Assembly: GCA_963920575.1 (NCBI GenBank) | Contig: OY986969.1 | Location: 12,230,615 to 12,294,614, forward strand | Length of the DNA stretch: 64,000 nucleotides | Origin: Narthecium ossifragum | Lineage: Eukaryota; Streptophyta; Magnoliopsida; Dioscoreales; Nartheciaceae | Reading direction: 5' to 3' | Part shown: positions 45,793-57,394 of the stretch, piece after piece | How positions within the stretch are numbered: position 1 is the stretch's first letter | Layout: every line of letters begins with the position of its first letter | Made by a program: the position numbers and the translations under genes | Notes under the pieces: model-generated | Told to the model about the DNA's origin: nothing | What the model saw: the letters and a program-made list of their open reading frames with translations, nothing else | Databases searched by the model: none

Positions 45793-47483
45793 GTGGATTT
45801 CAATGCCTGAGGGAAAGGAACACGTACCTGAAAGTCACCTGGTGTAAGGCCATCTGAATGATCGGTCTCTACATGGTTCTTATCAATCCGGTCCTCTTCT
45901 TCAACAACAATAGGAGATTCGGTGGGCTCTTGTGAAGGGCTTTTTGTTGTCTTCCCGCTTCTTGTAGTTACGGCATTCATCTCCTTCAAATTATTTTGCT
46001 CAGCACTAGATACCTGCGTTTGTTGAGGTTGAGCTGGGAACTTCCCTCGTTCATGCACGCTCAAAGAGTTGATCAGCTTCGTGATCTGGCTCTTGATCTC
46101 TTGAATATCCTCCTTCCTTTCCTTAAATTCCTGCACAATCATAGATTTCAGTTCCTGTAAATTGTCATTAAATGTAGGCCTAGGAAAACCAGATGTATTA
46201 TAAGGAGGGTTAGAAAAAGACTTATTAGGTGGCGGTTGATGATGCTCGTTGCTCTGTGGAGCGTTCGACTTCCAGCTGAAGTTTGGATCCTCTCGCCATC
46301 CTGGATTATATGTCTCTGAATAGGGAGTGTACGACCTCCTGAATCCGCCTACAGCGTTGCAGTGCTCGTCGTACACACCTCTCATCTCAGCATAGGTGGG
46401 GCAATCATCAATCTGGTGGTCCACGCCTTGACAGATCGCACACGGCCCAGCCAGCCTTGTAGGTTCATTGTATGGAGAGGTTCGGGCAGCCATCATATCT
46501 TTGGTCTTTAATAGCTCCAGCTCCCTTATTAGACTCTCCACTTTAGCCTTGAGTGTGTCTTCCTCGCGTAGCTGATAAATTCTTCCACCTGGTTGCTGCG
46601 GTGGTGGTCTGGCCCTGTTTGTACTTTCTGTTGCATTCGGTCCAGTCCATGTATGAGCTTTCTCAGCAAGCTCAGTCAAGTATTCAATTGCTGCATCATG
46701 ATCTTTTTGCAAAAATTCACCATTGCACATCATCTCAACAAATTGACGTTCTCTAACAGTTAAACCATCATAGAAATAACTAACAAGACGCCAACTTTCA
46801 TATCCATGATGAGGACATAAATTCAACATGTCTTTAAATCGTTCCCACGCCTGATACAAAGTTTCACTATCCTTTTGTGTGAAGATCGAAATCTGTCTCT
46901 TAAGTGCATTGGTTTTGTGCTGTGGGAAATACTTGTTGAAAAATATCTGTGTCATTTCAGCCCAAGATCCTACAGATCGTGGCCTCAAGGAATATAACCA
47001 ACTCTTTGCTCTATCCTTCCATGAGAAGGGAAAAAACTTAAGTCGGATCATATCTAGTGCACCTGGTTGGCTATGGAAGGTCGCTACTACTTCCTCAAAC
47101 TCCCTAATATGCACGTATGGATTTTCATTTTCCAACCCATGAAAGGTAGGAAACAATTGAATCATACCAGGTTTAAAGTCAACATGTGCTGCATTAGGTG
47201 GAAACATGATGCATGAAGGTGTAGCAGTGCGAGTAGGATGCAAATATTCTTGCAAACTCCTAGGAACTTCTTCTTCCTCCTGCTCAGCCATAATGAAAGT
47301 ACGATGTGAAGTCTGTGACTGTGCGTCAAAGAGATCAGCAATATATGTCTCACTATCAGAAGTTTCAGAATCACCCTCGGGACATTTAGCAAATCTGCCT
47401 AGTTCGTCTCTATACCGAGGCATACACCAACAAACACACAATCCAAAAAATGCAAACCAACTAAAGAAAATAAGCAAAAACAA
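45774..47483 (-). CDS. Gag (capsid/nucleocapsid) of the Athila-like B element
   Basis: 569 residues. The first 25 residues are hydrophobic (FLLIFFSWFAFFGLCVCW); the native start may instead be the Met of MPRYRDELGRFA shortly after. The Retrotrans_gag domain spans about residues 105-270 (FPTFHGLENENPYVHIREFE, FFPFSWKDRAKSWLYSL, SETLYQAWERFKDMLNLCPH). A CCHC knuckle CAICQGVDHQIDDC lies around residue 350, followed by SETYNPGWREDPNFSW. A coiled coil (QEFKERKEDIQEIKSQITKL) lies near 435-465. The frame ends at TAA 45774-45776 because of a 16-bp tandem duplication. The protein forms the particle that packages element RNA. Confidence 0.92.
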   Translation of the reverse strand: MFLLIFFSWFAFFGLCVCWCMPRYRDELGRFAKCPEGDSETSDSETYIADLFDAQSQTSHRTFIMAEQEEEEVPRSLQEYLHPTRTATPSCIMFPPNAAHVDFKPGMIQLFPTFHGLENENPYVHIREFEEVVATFHSQPGALDMIRLKFFPFSWKDRAKSWLYSLRPRSVGSWAEMTQIFFNKYFPQHKTNALKRQISIFTQKDSETLYQAWERFKDMLNLCPHHGYESWRLVSYFYDGLTVRERQFVEMMCNGEFLQKDHDAAIEYLTELAEKAHTWTGPNATESTNRARPPPQQPGGRIYQLREEDTLKAKVESLIRELELLKTKDMMAARTSPYNEPTRLAGPCAICQGVDHQIDDCPTYAEMRGVYDEHCNAVGGFRRSYTPYSETYNPGWREDPNFSWKSNAPQSNEHHQPPPNKSFSNPPYNTSGFPRPTFNDNLQELKSMIVQEFKERKEDIQEIKSQITKLINSLSVHERGKFPAQPQQTQVSSAEQNNLKEMNAVTTRSGKTTKSPSQEPTESPIVVEEEDRIDKNHVETDHSDGLTPGDFQVRVPFPQALKSTKFTME

Positions 47484-47649
47484 TAATTGAAACTAAGCTT
47501 ATTAACTAAAACCGAATAAAAGAAAACAATCCTAATAGAGAAGAAAAATAAAAGCCGAAATAAAATAAAAACTAAAGAAAATGAACGAAGTTACAGCTTT
47601 CGATGTCTACAATCACTGTAATCTGATTCTGGCGCTTTTCTGAACCGTC

Positions 47650-47667
47650 TCCCCGGCAACGGCGCCA
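47650..47667 (-). other. Primer binding site of the B element
   Basis: On the minus strand TGGCGCCGTTGCCGGGGA, five bases after the 5' LTR end. From memory this is the Athila-type site complementary to the 3' end of tRNA-Asp. Confidence 0.92.
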
Positions 47668-47672
47668 ATTTT

Positions 47673-49498
47673 TGATGTCGCTCAAATGTGTCACGCACAG
47701 CGATCGCGGTGCAGTACAGCATAAGAGAGGTCGAATCCAACAGAGAGACAGACAGAAAATATCCAAAACGCAAATAACAATGAATTGAAGACAAACGAGA
47801 ACTTGAGAATTAATTAAATTAGATCAAAGGATTTAATGATAATGTAAGGTTAACTAGAGATATCAGGATTTTGATAAGGCTAGGCTTCAGGAATCACTTC
47901 ACTCGGATTTAGGTTCTTCTCTTCTCAATGGTCCATTTAATACTCAGATAAGGGATTCACATCCCAATCACCTTAACCGGAAGATATGGAACTATACACC
48001 TAACAAAATATATAAATGTCTCTTCCTATGATTGATTCTTCCTTTTTCTAGTTCTAACTTCATCCAACCAAACCTAAGAATACACGATACCGGCTGTCAT
48101 TACAGGTAACGCGCAGCAAAAGTTCATCGGGACAAAGCCCTAAGTCTATCTAGCCAGATCTCTAAGAATACACAATACCAACTCTCACAATCGGCAATGC
48201 ATAGCAAAGATTTCACGGATAGAGCCCCAACCTTGTCTTACCAGATCCCTAAGAATAGACAATACCAGTTGTCACTACGGGCAATGCATAGCAAAGGTCT
48301 CGCAAGACTCGGTAGGAGAATCAAAAGAGAAGACTATGGGATTATAAGATCATGAAAGAAGCATGACTGGATTCATAATATTAATCATCCACATAGAAAT
48401 CTATAATATAAAAATAATATTTGAAGATCCAATACATAGAAAAGAGTTTAACAATGAAGATTAAAAACTATGAACCATTGTTGGAGAAGAAACCATAATC
48501 CTCGCTAGATCATCCGTCCGCCATGCCCGCGGGTTACTCGGCTATGGATGGAGATTCCTTCATCTTCTTCCTTTGGAAAACGTCCAGAAAAGAGCCTCCA
48601 AAAACGTCCAAGAAGTCCCCTTTGATTAGCCCTAAGTATCCAATTTAAAGCCCCAAATCTCTCCATCCACGGATTAGATCTGAACCGTAGGTTTTCTTCA
48701 CTGGAAAAGTCTGATCGATCCCTCCCAAGGTGTCGGATCGATCCGTCGCATTAAAACTTCAACTTCTGACTTCGCCCACGTCCGATCGATCGGACTAAGG
48801 GTGTCGGATCGATCGGTTTCATAAAAGTCCTCCGTCTCTGGCTATTCCCGAGTCCGATCGATGAATGGATCGATCGAACTGTGTTCCTCTAGAAAGCATA
48901 CGTTCTGTCAACCTTTAATTCCCAAGTCCAATCGATCAGACCATGGGTGTTGGATCGATCGGTTGCGTAAAAATCAGCTGCTTTTGGCTATTCCCGAGTC
49001 CGATCGATCGGACTATGGGTGTCGGATCGATCGGACCCCGTAGGAGGGATAAAGGGATCGATCGGACCCTATATAGCTGAAAAATATATGTTCTGTCACG
49101 TTTCTGCGTAGTCCGATCGATCGGCGGATCGATCGGACTTCCAGCTTATTTCCTGTTCTGCCATTCAGACTGCGCCATCGGTACTAAAATTGCCGTAACT
49201 TCCTCTAGGAAACTCGGAATCACGAACCGTAAAATTCTCCAGAATCTAGACTTCAAGAGCTTTCCAACTATGTATGAAAACTCATCTGGTTCTTCATGAG
49301 CAGGTACAGATTAATATTTGAAGTTGATCCCTATACTCTTTTCAGCTTCTTTTAACCGTAATTTCCTGCATGTTCCAAACAACCATGTGAAGCAACATAT
49401 AGATGTAAAAATAGTAATAAAGATGTTGATTAAGGATAATAATCTAGCAATTGAGATGGTTATAAGACTGTTCAGAGTGCATTTTCATGAACTCATCC
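47673..49498 (-). repeat. 5' LTR of the B element
   Basis: 1826 bp, very similar to 38925-40726. The word cluster at 48715-49140 has the same TCCGATCGATCGGA words at the same spacing. The last base of the terminal CATCA (plus-strand view) is C instead of A. It retains the 24 bp missing in the partner. Confidence 0.95.
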
Positions 49499-50737
49499 TT
49501 CGGCATAGCCCAACCAAGGCCCCGAAACTAACCAGTCGATAAGGAGAAATCCCGGAAGGTACCAAGTCCCCAACATCCATCCAAGCCACTGATCTACATC
49601 CAGGACAGAGAAATGAACAATGGGTGTCCTCAACCCAGTAACTGATCAAACCACCAACCCCAAACACGAAGACAGTGAAAGAGAACCCGAGGATCAGCAG
49701 TTGATCCCAAAGAAAACAAATGGTCGAAACAATCCAATCCATCGATGAAGCCCTACTACGATCCAGTCAAGCTAAGAAATCCATCTCTAATAAGCAAATC
49801 CAAGCCAACCTACGTAGCTACGAACAACAAGAAGGAATTAGAGATCCAAATTTGAGAGCAATAGAATGCAGGGAGACCTAACACCTCGAGCAATGCACGA
49901 CAGTGTTGACACCAATTTTGTCTACTCCCAAATTTCGTAGCATTTATGAAATTACATTAAATTCAAAATATGATTAAATAATATGTGCATATTCTCTGAT
50001 CAAAACCCAATTAACCCAACCTGGTTCTGACGCCATCCTACACGAACCAAAGGCATTTCGGTAATTTTAACCCGCCAGGGATATTTTTGGAATTATGGCA
50101 AGATACATACCCTACATATTTTACACATCCTACATAAACCAAAAAATTTAAGGGTATTCCCCAAATTGTCCACTCTAGGGGCATTTTGGTCTTTTTCACT
50201 TCTCAGTAGATGATTACATAAAAATCCATACATAGCAACCTTTCAAGGTCTCATCAACCTTAAGGGTACATTCGTCCAAAATATATATGGACACTACATG
50301 AAGAACAAAAGCCAAAGGGTATTTTGGTCATTTAAAACCCCAACGGTCTATCGATCATTCTACCTCTATCATTAACCCCCAAGGGGTATCTTGGTCATTT
50401 ATCATCTCCAAGAATATAATGACTTAAAATATTGTCATTATGCTCTCCAGCAGTATTTTTCGGTCCAAAACATATATCAAAGGGTAGTTTGGCAATTTCC
50501 ATCTGAACCCCTGGCTGAGGACAATTTGGTAAATTCCCCACATAACGGTCTAAAGTATTTGAAATTCGAACAAGCATTCATAATTCAACCACATCATGTT
50601 CAAAATTTGAACATACATTTTGAATTCCAACAAATATTCGAAATTCAAACGGATGCTACAACTTTCAAACAGAAATATTCAAATGCAGGAAATCATTATC
50701 TCAACCATGTACAATCCTAACTCCCTTTCAGACCTTA

Positions 50738-50868
50738 ACCACTAAGATCTTATATGCTTAGCAGATCTTAACCACAAAGATCTGATCGGTAGAACAGATC
50801 TTAACGCCCAGATCTGAACAACCCCTGCTAACACCAAGATCTGAACATCCCTTGCATATAAATAAAGG
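50738..50868 (+). promoter_or_regulatory. Six AGATCT palindromes upstream of a TATA box
   Basis: AGATCT occurs six times in about 105 bp, often in the longer form AGATCTTAACC or AGATCTGAAC, directly before CATATAAATAAAGG. The layout is the same as the GATCGATC clusters in the other LTR families, with another word. Confidence 0.6.
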
Positions 50869-51616
50869 CACAGAGGAATAGATCTGGGGCTGGCAAAACA
50901 TTGAGAAAGGGAAGAGAGGCGGGCAAATTGAGAGAGAGAGAGAGGAAAGGCTGACAGAAAGAAAGGAGATGGTATGCTGAAATTATAACGCTTATTTTGG
51001 ACATGACAGAAAGTAAACCTTGGGGGCTTTACTTCTTCTGAGATAGGTACCTGTTCGTCATGTTTGGGCACTAGTAACCAACTCTTATGAAGAAATGCCA
51101 CAGTTGGAACCTATTCCATTGTAATGCTTATTTTGGTCATGTCTCTTGCTATATTGTTTTATATTTCGTGATATGTATGCTGAAATTATTTTCAGTCCTG
51201 AAATGTCAATACTGGTGCCTTCTTACGTTGTACTCAAGCAAAGAGTGTGCTTTAGTTTTTTTGTTTGGAAGGTGGCTAATTAGAGATCTGAACAAGGTTG
51301 AGAAATCATCCTAGAATCCTGAAAAAATATCAGGTTAAACGGGTTAGCATGTACCTATTTACCCCTTTACCTGTTAACCCGTTTACATGTTTACCTGTTA
51401 AAAAATAGCAGGTTAATGGGTGGGTCACAAGGTGTCCAAAATTAAAGGGTCGGGTCCGACCCGCACCCATTTACCTGTGACCCTACCAGTTGCACACCCC
51501 TAATATATAAAGGCACAGAGGAATAGATCAGGGGCTGGCAAAACATTGAGAAAGGGAAGAGAGGCGGGCAAATTGAGAGAGAAAGTGAGAGGAAAGCCTG
51601 ACAGAAAGAAAGGAGA
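50862..51616 (+). repeat. Direct repeat of promoter and leader in block E
   Basis: About 110 bp starting ATAAAGGCACAGAGGAATAG occur at 50862-50970 and again at 51507-51616, nearly identical and each preceded by TATA-rich sequence. The 536 bp between them end in TTGCACACCCCTA (51490-51502), which resembles a hAT-type terminus. No matching left terminus was found. Confidence 0.65.
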
Positions 51617-52104
51617 AGAAGGAGATCGGCCGGTGATTCTCTCGGACAAAGGCAGGAGGAGCACCCTGGGCGCATCCTCATAATCGGATCCAGCCATTCG
51701 TGACCTCGCCCAAGAAGCACCTCTGTCGCCGTCGCCCACTTTGCTCCAACCCGAGGATTGTTGTCGCCGTCCTGGATCCAGCTTGAGGAGTGTCGCCGTC
51801 GCCATCCTTGAACCAGCTCAAAAGCTTCAGCGCCGTCCATAGCCTCAAGCCCGCGGCATCAAAGACAACATCCTCTGTCTCAAGCAACCTACGCGACTCG
51901 TTGTGTAACGACCTGTCCCTCTACTCCTGGATCGACCGCTTGGGTCGGGCCCGTAGCTCGTTGTGGACCGCAAAGAAAATTTGGTAAATTGTGTCTTGTC
52001 GGTTTGTTTCACACCCGCGTGGTGCATACACAGCTCCTATGTTTCATTTATGTGTTTGCTAGAACCCTAGGCGGGCTTGGGATCGAAAGATCCAAGCTCG
52101 GGCG

Positions 52105-53595
52105 TGATGAGTGCATGAAAGTGCACTCTGAACAACCTTAGAACCATCTCAATTGCTATATTGTCACCCTTATTCAACCTTTTAGCACTATTTTTACACT
52201 TATATGTGCTTCACATAGTTGTTTGGAAAATGCAGGAAATTGGAGTTAAAAGAAGCTGAAAAGATTATATGGGTCAACTTGGAAGATTAAACTGTACCTG
52301 TTCACGAAGAACTAGATGATGTTCCATACACCATTGGAAAGCTCTGGAAGTCTAGTTTCTGAGGAATTTTACGGTTCATGATTTTGAGTTTTCTACAGGA
52401 AGTTACAACATTTTTGGTACCGATGCGCAGTGCTGAATGAATAGTGACGGTCGACCGTCTCATCATCCGCGAGATCGACCGTCGCATTCAAAATGCCCAC
52501 GATCGACCGTCACATCGACCGTCGCGCGCACAATGCTCATGGTCAACCGTGGCATCGACCGTCAGCCTCTATCAAGAAAAACACTTCGCAAGGTCGATGT
52601 GATGATCGACCGCCGCGTTTCCAAAAATTACGCACATTTCACGGTCGACCGTGGCATCGACCGCGGGCGTATAACGAGTTTAAACTTAACCCGAGTTTCC
52701 TAATTTTTTGATCCTATAAATAGGAAACTTAGGGTTAGTCAAAGGGAGTTCTTGGATGTTTTTGGAGGCCTTTTTTGGACGCACCTGAAGGAATAAGATG
52801 AAGACATCTCCATCCATGCCCGAGTAATCCGCGGGCATGGCGAACGGATGATCTAGCGAGGATATGGTTTCTTCTTCATCATGGTTCATAGTTTTAATTT
52901 TTATTGTTAAACTCTTTTCTATGTATTGAATCTTCAAAGATTACTTTCAGATTATAGATTTCTATGTGGATGATTAATATTATAAATCCAGTCATGCTTC
53001 TTTCATGATCTTATAATCCCATAGTTTTAACTATTGTTTACCTACTTTATCTCGCGAAATCTTTGCTATGCATTGCCGATTGTGAGAGTTGGTATTGTGT
53101 ATTCTTAGATATCTGGTTAGATAGAGTTAGGGCTTTGTCCCGATGAACTTTTGCTATAAGCTGCCTGTAGTGACAGCAGGTATCATATATTCTTAGGTTT
53201 TGGTAGGATGAGGTTAGAGCTATAAAAGGAAGAATCAGTCGTAGGAAGAGACATTTATATATTTTATTAGGTTTGTAGTTCCATATCTTCCATTTAATGT
53301 GATTGGTATGTGAATCCATTTACTGAGTATTATATGAGCCATTGAGAAGAGAAGAACCTAAATCCGAGTGAAGTGATTCCTGAATCCTAACCTCAATCAA
53401 ATCTTGATTTCTTTCATTAATTTTATTTTACCGTTACATCTTCAATCTACTTTCTTAAATTCTACGCTCTTGATTGTTTTCGATATACTGTTATCTGTGT
53501 TTTTGGATCTTTCCTGGTTGTTTCTCTGTAGGTTCGACCTCTTTTATGTTATGCTGCACTGCACTGCTATGTTGGGACACATTTTAGCGATATCA
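52105..53595 (+). mobile_element. Family B solo LTR, copy B4 (TSD GGGCG/GGGTG)
   Basis: 1491 bp, starting TGATGAGTGCATGAAAGTGC and ending TAGCGATATCA. The flanks (52100-52104 and 53596-53600) differ by one transition. The word cluster (52440-52670) uses GACGGTCGACCGTC and ATCGACCGTC. The promoter CCTATAAATAGG lies at 52713-52724. Outside the cluster it aligns with B1, B2 and B5. Confidence 0.9.
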
Positions 53596-55349
53596 GGGTG
53601 TACAGAAGCCTGATTTTAGGGCAGCTGGCGGCCCGTGTGCGATCGGTCGCTCCTGGTAGCGACAGGTTGGACCGGTGTGCGATCGGTCGCTCCTTGGAGC
53701 GACCGATCGGACTTGTGTCGGTGGTCGGCGCGGCCGACGTGTCCGGATAAGGACACGAACCGACTTAACCCGGCCCAGTCCGATCGATTGGTCCCTGGAC
53801 CGATCGCTCGGACTCAAGCCTATAAGTAGCCCGTGACCTCCCCTGTTTTTCTGGTTTGCTCCCCTTCTCCTTCTTCACTTCCGTTCTCCCTTCTCCGGCC
53901 ATCTTTTTAAGTGCTTGAGGGCTCATTGGATTCGTGGCAGAGAGAGGAAGATCCTTGGCTTAGTTGGAAGCCGGTTTGGTGCTCGGACGGTGGAGATTAG
54001 CCGAGGTTTGCGTTTCCGATAGGTTTCTACATACTTGAGTTGGTTTAGGGTTTTTCTTTTAATCTAGCCAGTAGATCTAGTTGTTCTTGGTGTTGTTGTG
54101 TTCGTGTTGCTTGGCTTAATTTCTCTTGTAAGTTTCATAAGATTTGATTGAGATTGTAGTAGGCTTTTAGCATGTTTAAACTCGGATTTTCCCGTTTCTC
54201 TGTTCTTGAAGAACACCCGGTTGACGGCGTGTTTTCCGGTCTGTACATGCATGATCTTGATTTATGATGAATATGAGACTTGTAGATCTTTGAGTCTACT
54301 CTCATAGCCAACCTGTTTCATAATTTGCTGAGTTTTCTATGATTTGTTTTGAGTTTCCTACGGATGAGCTGCGTTGCAGCAATTAAAGGTAATTAGTGAC
54401 ATTAGTGATTTTGATTAGTGTTTTCCAGGTAATCTGGCCGTCGGATGTTTCCCGGTTTTGGATATGTTTATTCAAGTAACTTTAGCTGCGGGTGTCTAAG
54501 TTGGTTCTCGAAGCCGGCATCGTTTGGACATCGGATCGACGAGGTCACTTAACCCCTAATTAGAGGATCTTGGTGTTTTTAATAATATTATATGTTCAGA
54601 ACATATAATATTATATTATATGTTCATCTGAGTTTTCGGGGTTGCTTTCTGCTACAGGAGTCCGCAGTTGATGGTTGCGGTACCGTCGTAATGCCGGGAC
54701 TCGCTGCGGATTGGCTGGCAGCGGTCGGTAGTATCGCTGCAGCGATTTAGTTGGGCTTGTATGTTATTTTTATCATACTGTTGCATGCTTACCTCTTACC
54801 TATGTATGATCATAGCATGCATATTGTTGTGCATTAGATACATAAGGATAGGGCGTAGGCGATGGGCTGATCGCCGATCCGAGGCTTTCGGGTAGCTCGG
54901 ATTTAGCTCTAGGACCGTGGCGGGTAGCAAGGTCCAGGTTGGATTGTAGTATTTAGTCAATATCGATAGTAGGCCTAAATGACTTGAATACATATTGATC
55001 GATGATTTAGAGGTCGTGTCGGCTTCGAGTCGGGTTCTGAGGTGTAGCCGGTGTCCGGTTATAACGACTCTTGAGTAGAGGGTGTGCCTATTCAGCGGTG
55101 TCATTTCCTGCCAGCAGTGCCTGTTTCATGCTTATGAGTCAGCAATGTTGGTTTCGTGCTTGCTGAGCGTGACCCATCATGTGACCAGTTGTTCTGAAAG
55201 ATCATGATCGTGGACCTCAGGGACACGCAGTGGGCTTATGGGACCCCTGTGTACACCCAGACCTTACTTGGGGGCGAGACTGTTGAGTTCCTTCCTTTCT
55301 GTGTGTCGTAGTGTAGAACCCTATCTGGGCTGCGTTTTGCAGGTGCAGG

Positions 55350-57049
55350 TGACGCGCCTTGAAATGTGTCGTTAAGTATTTCAAAGACGGACAAAATAAA
55401 TTACCGAACTACTTAGTTAACTACAACGTAGTTAGTGGAAGTACGGGTCGAGTCCTCGGAAAATTGGATGGTTGAATTACAAATGCAATATAGTCTCTAC
55501 AATAGTTGGAAACAATTGGATTGATTATTTGAGTTTTCTAACTAAAGTATTCTAAAAGAACTAAGGAGGAAATTTATCAAGGAAGAATTCCTAGGGAATT
55601 CCAATCCGAATTATGGTCTAAATATAATCTCTATGAATCAAGATGAATGACACTCAAGGGATTGTTTAAATTGGAGATCAACGAGTGTAGGATTAGTATC
55701 GCTCGCCGCTAATGAGATGTCGGGTTAAGATCATCTCATCGCGTGCATAACAAGGTAAAGATCCATGATCGAGGCTCTAATTCGATCATAGCTCAATGAT
55801 CGCCGGACTAAGGTCATATCGTTGGCAAAGGATCTAAGCTTTGTATGGATAAGGTCTTGGATTAAGATGGGTTTAATATCTCAATCCCATCCCTCATCTA
55901 AGTCAAGAATGGTGGGTAGGATAGCTTTGACTTGGGGTGGTTCTAGCACCTCAAGGTCCTATCCCTAGATCAAGGATTTATCCCCTAGAGTTGGCTATGG
56001 TTCTAGCATAGCCTCTTCTTTGAGGAATTAAATCAAACATCTAATAAGCATCATCTTCTTCTCAAGCAATTACATGTAAAAAGAGGTATTCAACCATTCA
56101 ATAATGGAATTCATTAAAGAAATACAGAATTACTTGTGAATTCATACAAAAACCATCTCACAAGAGTCATTACATTAAGAACCAAAAGAGAAATCTAAGA
56201 GAAAGCCCTAAGACATCAAGGAATTCCCAAGGAGGAGGGATTTCGCTACTCATGTTGGATAGAATATTCATGGAGGAGGAGGCTTTACCCATCTTCTCCA
56301 TCAAAATGCACCCTCAAAGCACTCAATCTCTCTCTCACTCTAAGGGGGAAGAAGTCTGGAGAAAGGAGAGAGAATAGATGGAGAAAGATGGGAAAAGATC
56401 CGAAAATAAGAGCCAAAATCCCTATTTATAGGCCCCAAGTCGTGGACCCTCGGATCAGATCTGAACCATCCATTTTTACCCGTCAGCCGGTCTTGGATCG
56501 ATCCAATATGAGTTTGGATCGATCCAATATGAGTTTGGATCGATCCAATATGAGTTTAGATCGATCCAATGTGTAACAGAGAGTCATGGCTCCCTGTAAA
56601 GGGTTTTGGATCGATCCAGACTGGTTCGGATCGATCCGAATATGTGTGGATCGATCCAGACTGGTTTGGATCGATCCGATGTGTAAAACTGCAAAACTAG
56701 TCCCTGAAAAGGGTTTTGGATCGATCCAAAATGGTTTGGATCGATCCGGCATAAGTTTGGATCGATCCAAACTGGGTCTGGATCAAGTTTGGATCAATCC
56801 AGACTGGGTCTGGATCAATTCTGGATCCATCCAGACTGGGTCTGGTCTGCATTCAATTCAGACTGGGTCTGGTTCAATCTGAATATGACAGATTTTGTGT
56901 AATTTATGTCTTTTAAGCCCGGAATCGATGCAACTCTCTTTGGAAACTCTTGTACCTGAAATAACATGAAAAGATATTAGAAATGCATTGCTTGAGAGCT
57001 AACAAAGCCAAGTTAAATGAGTGAATTATGCCTATTTTGTGACTCATCA
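55350..57049 (-). mobile_element. Family D solo LTR (TSD GCAGG)
   Basis: 1700 bp with perfect GCAGG flanks (55345-55349 and 57050-57054). The uninterrupted site is visible in A2 near 14366. On the minus strand it starts TGATGAGTCACAAAATAGGC and ends CAAGGCGCGTCA. The start resembles family C but the body does not. TATAAATAGG (56421-56430, minus) is the promoter, and TTGGATCGATCCAA words (56492-56835) lie between the LTR start and the promoter. Confidence 0.9.
56492..56580. repeat. 21-bp tandem repeat carrying GGATCGATCC
   Basis: Four consecutive 21-bp units close to TTTGGATCGATCCAATATGAG begin the D word cluster; the fourth is degenerate. Beyond 56600 the same palindrome continues with variable spacers. 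It produces an artefactual open frame repeating DRSNMSL. Confidence 0.88.
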
Positions 57050-57394
57050 GCAGGCGTTAGCTCATCTTCAGTGGCCCCTACCGGGGGGGGTGTTTGGTGG
57101 CGCGGCGCCGTCTGATGGTGCTTGATGAGCGGTGGTCATCTGTTTACCCCCTTTTGTTAGTTAGCCTCCTACGGGAGTGTGATTTGAATATTATATTAAT
57201 GTAAACCCTTTTGAGGATTTGAATATTATATTATATCTTTTGAGGTTGTTAATTTTGTTAAATAAGGGTGCTTATGAACTGTTTAGAGAGACCTATAGAT
57301 TAGAAGGAACCCCTCACCAAAATTATTCCCCGTTAGTTAGGTTCTGGTTCGCGTCGTCCGGCCCGGTTGGGCCTTCGCGGGTCGGGGCGCGACA

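Larger units (their letters stand above)
38925..49498 (-). mobile_element. Nearly full-length Athila-like Ty3/gypsy retrotransposon (family B)
   Basis: 10574 bp with LTRs at 38925-40726 and 47673-49498 in minus orientation. Flanks CTCGG (38920-38924) and TTCGG (49499-49503) differ by one base. In sense order: 5' LTR, PBS, gag, protease, RT, RNase H, integrase, about 1.27 kb non-coding DNA, PPT, 3' LTR. No env-like frame is present. Pol is broken by a 16-bp duplication at the gag-pol join, at least five nonsense codons, a 4-bp duplication and one more frameshift near 43330, so it is immobile. Several stops look like G-to-A or C-to-T changes at Trp, Gln or Arg codons, as expected from methylated-cytosine decay. 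It lies in LTR A5. Confidence 0.95.
49913..51901 (+). mobile_element. LTR-like block E, left part
   Basis: It begins TGTTGACACCAATTTTGTC, a start typical of plant LTRs, after the end of recognisable A5 sequence. A cluster of six AGATCT palindromes (50738-50845) precedes a CATATAAATAAAGG promoter near 50855. The leader after it is purine-rich. No coding domain and no matching end or target duplication were found, so the element type is open. It is cut at 51902 by LTR A6 and seems to continue at 57395. Confidence 0.4.
51902..57394 (+). mobile_element. Family A LTR copy A6 with B and D solo LTRs inside
   Basis: It starts TGTGTAACGACCTGTCCC and ends GGGTCGGGGCGCGACA. About 2.3 kb remain after removal of 52105-53595 and 55350-57049. 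The part around 53880-54720 aligns closely with A2 (11480-12290), and 57055-57394 with 14390-14710. GATCGGTCGCTCC words (53635-53815) precede the CTATAAGTAGC promoter at about 53820. No target duplication was found at its edges (ACTCGT left, AGCCG right). One edge may therefore be altered or the copy may be a recombinant. Confidence 0.8.

Noticed and set aside
47650..47667. Possible tRNA fragment (tRNA-Asp-like 3' end)
   Set aside because: It is the 18-base primer binding site next to an LTR; no cloverleaf is present.
56388..56882. Repetitive frames reading DRSNMSL or similar
   Set aside because: Translation of the GGATCGATCC tandem in LTR D; no coding signature.
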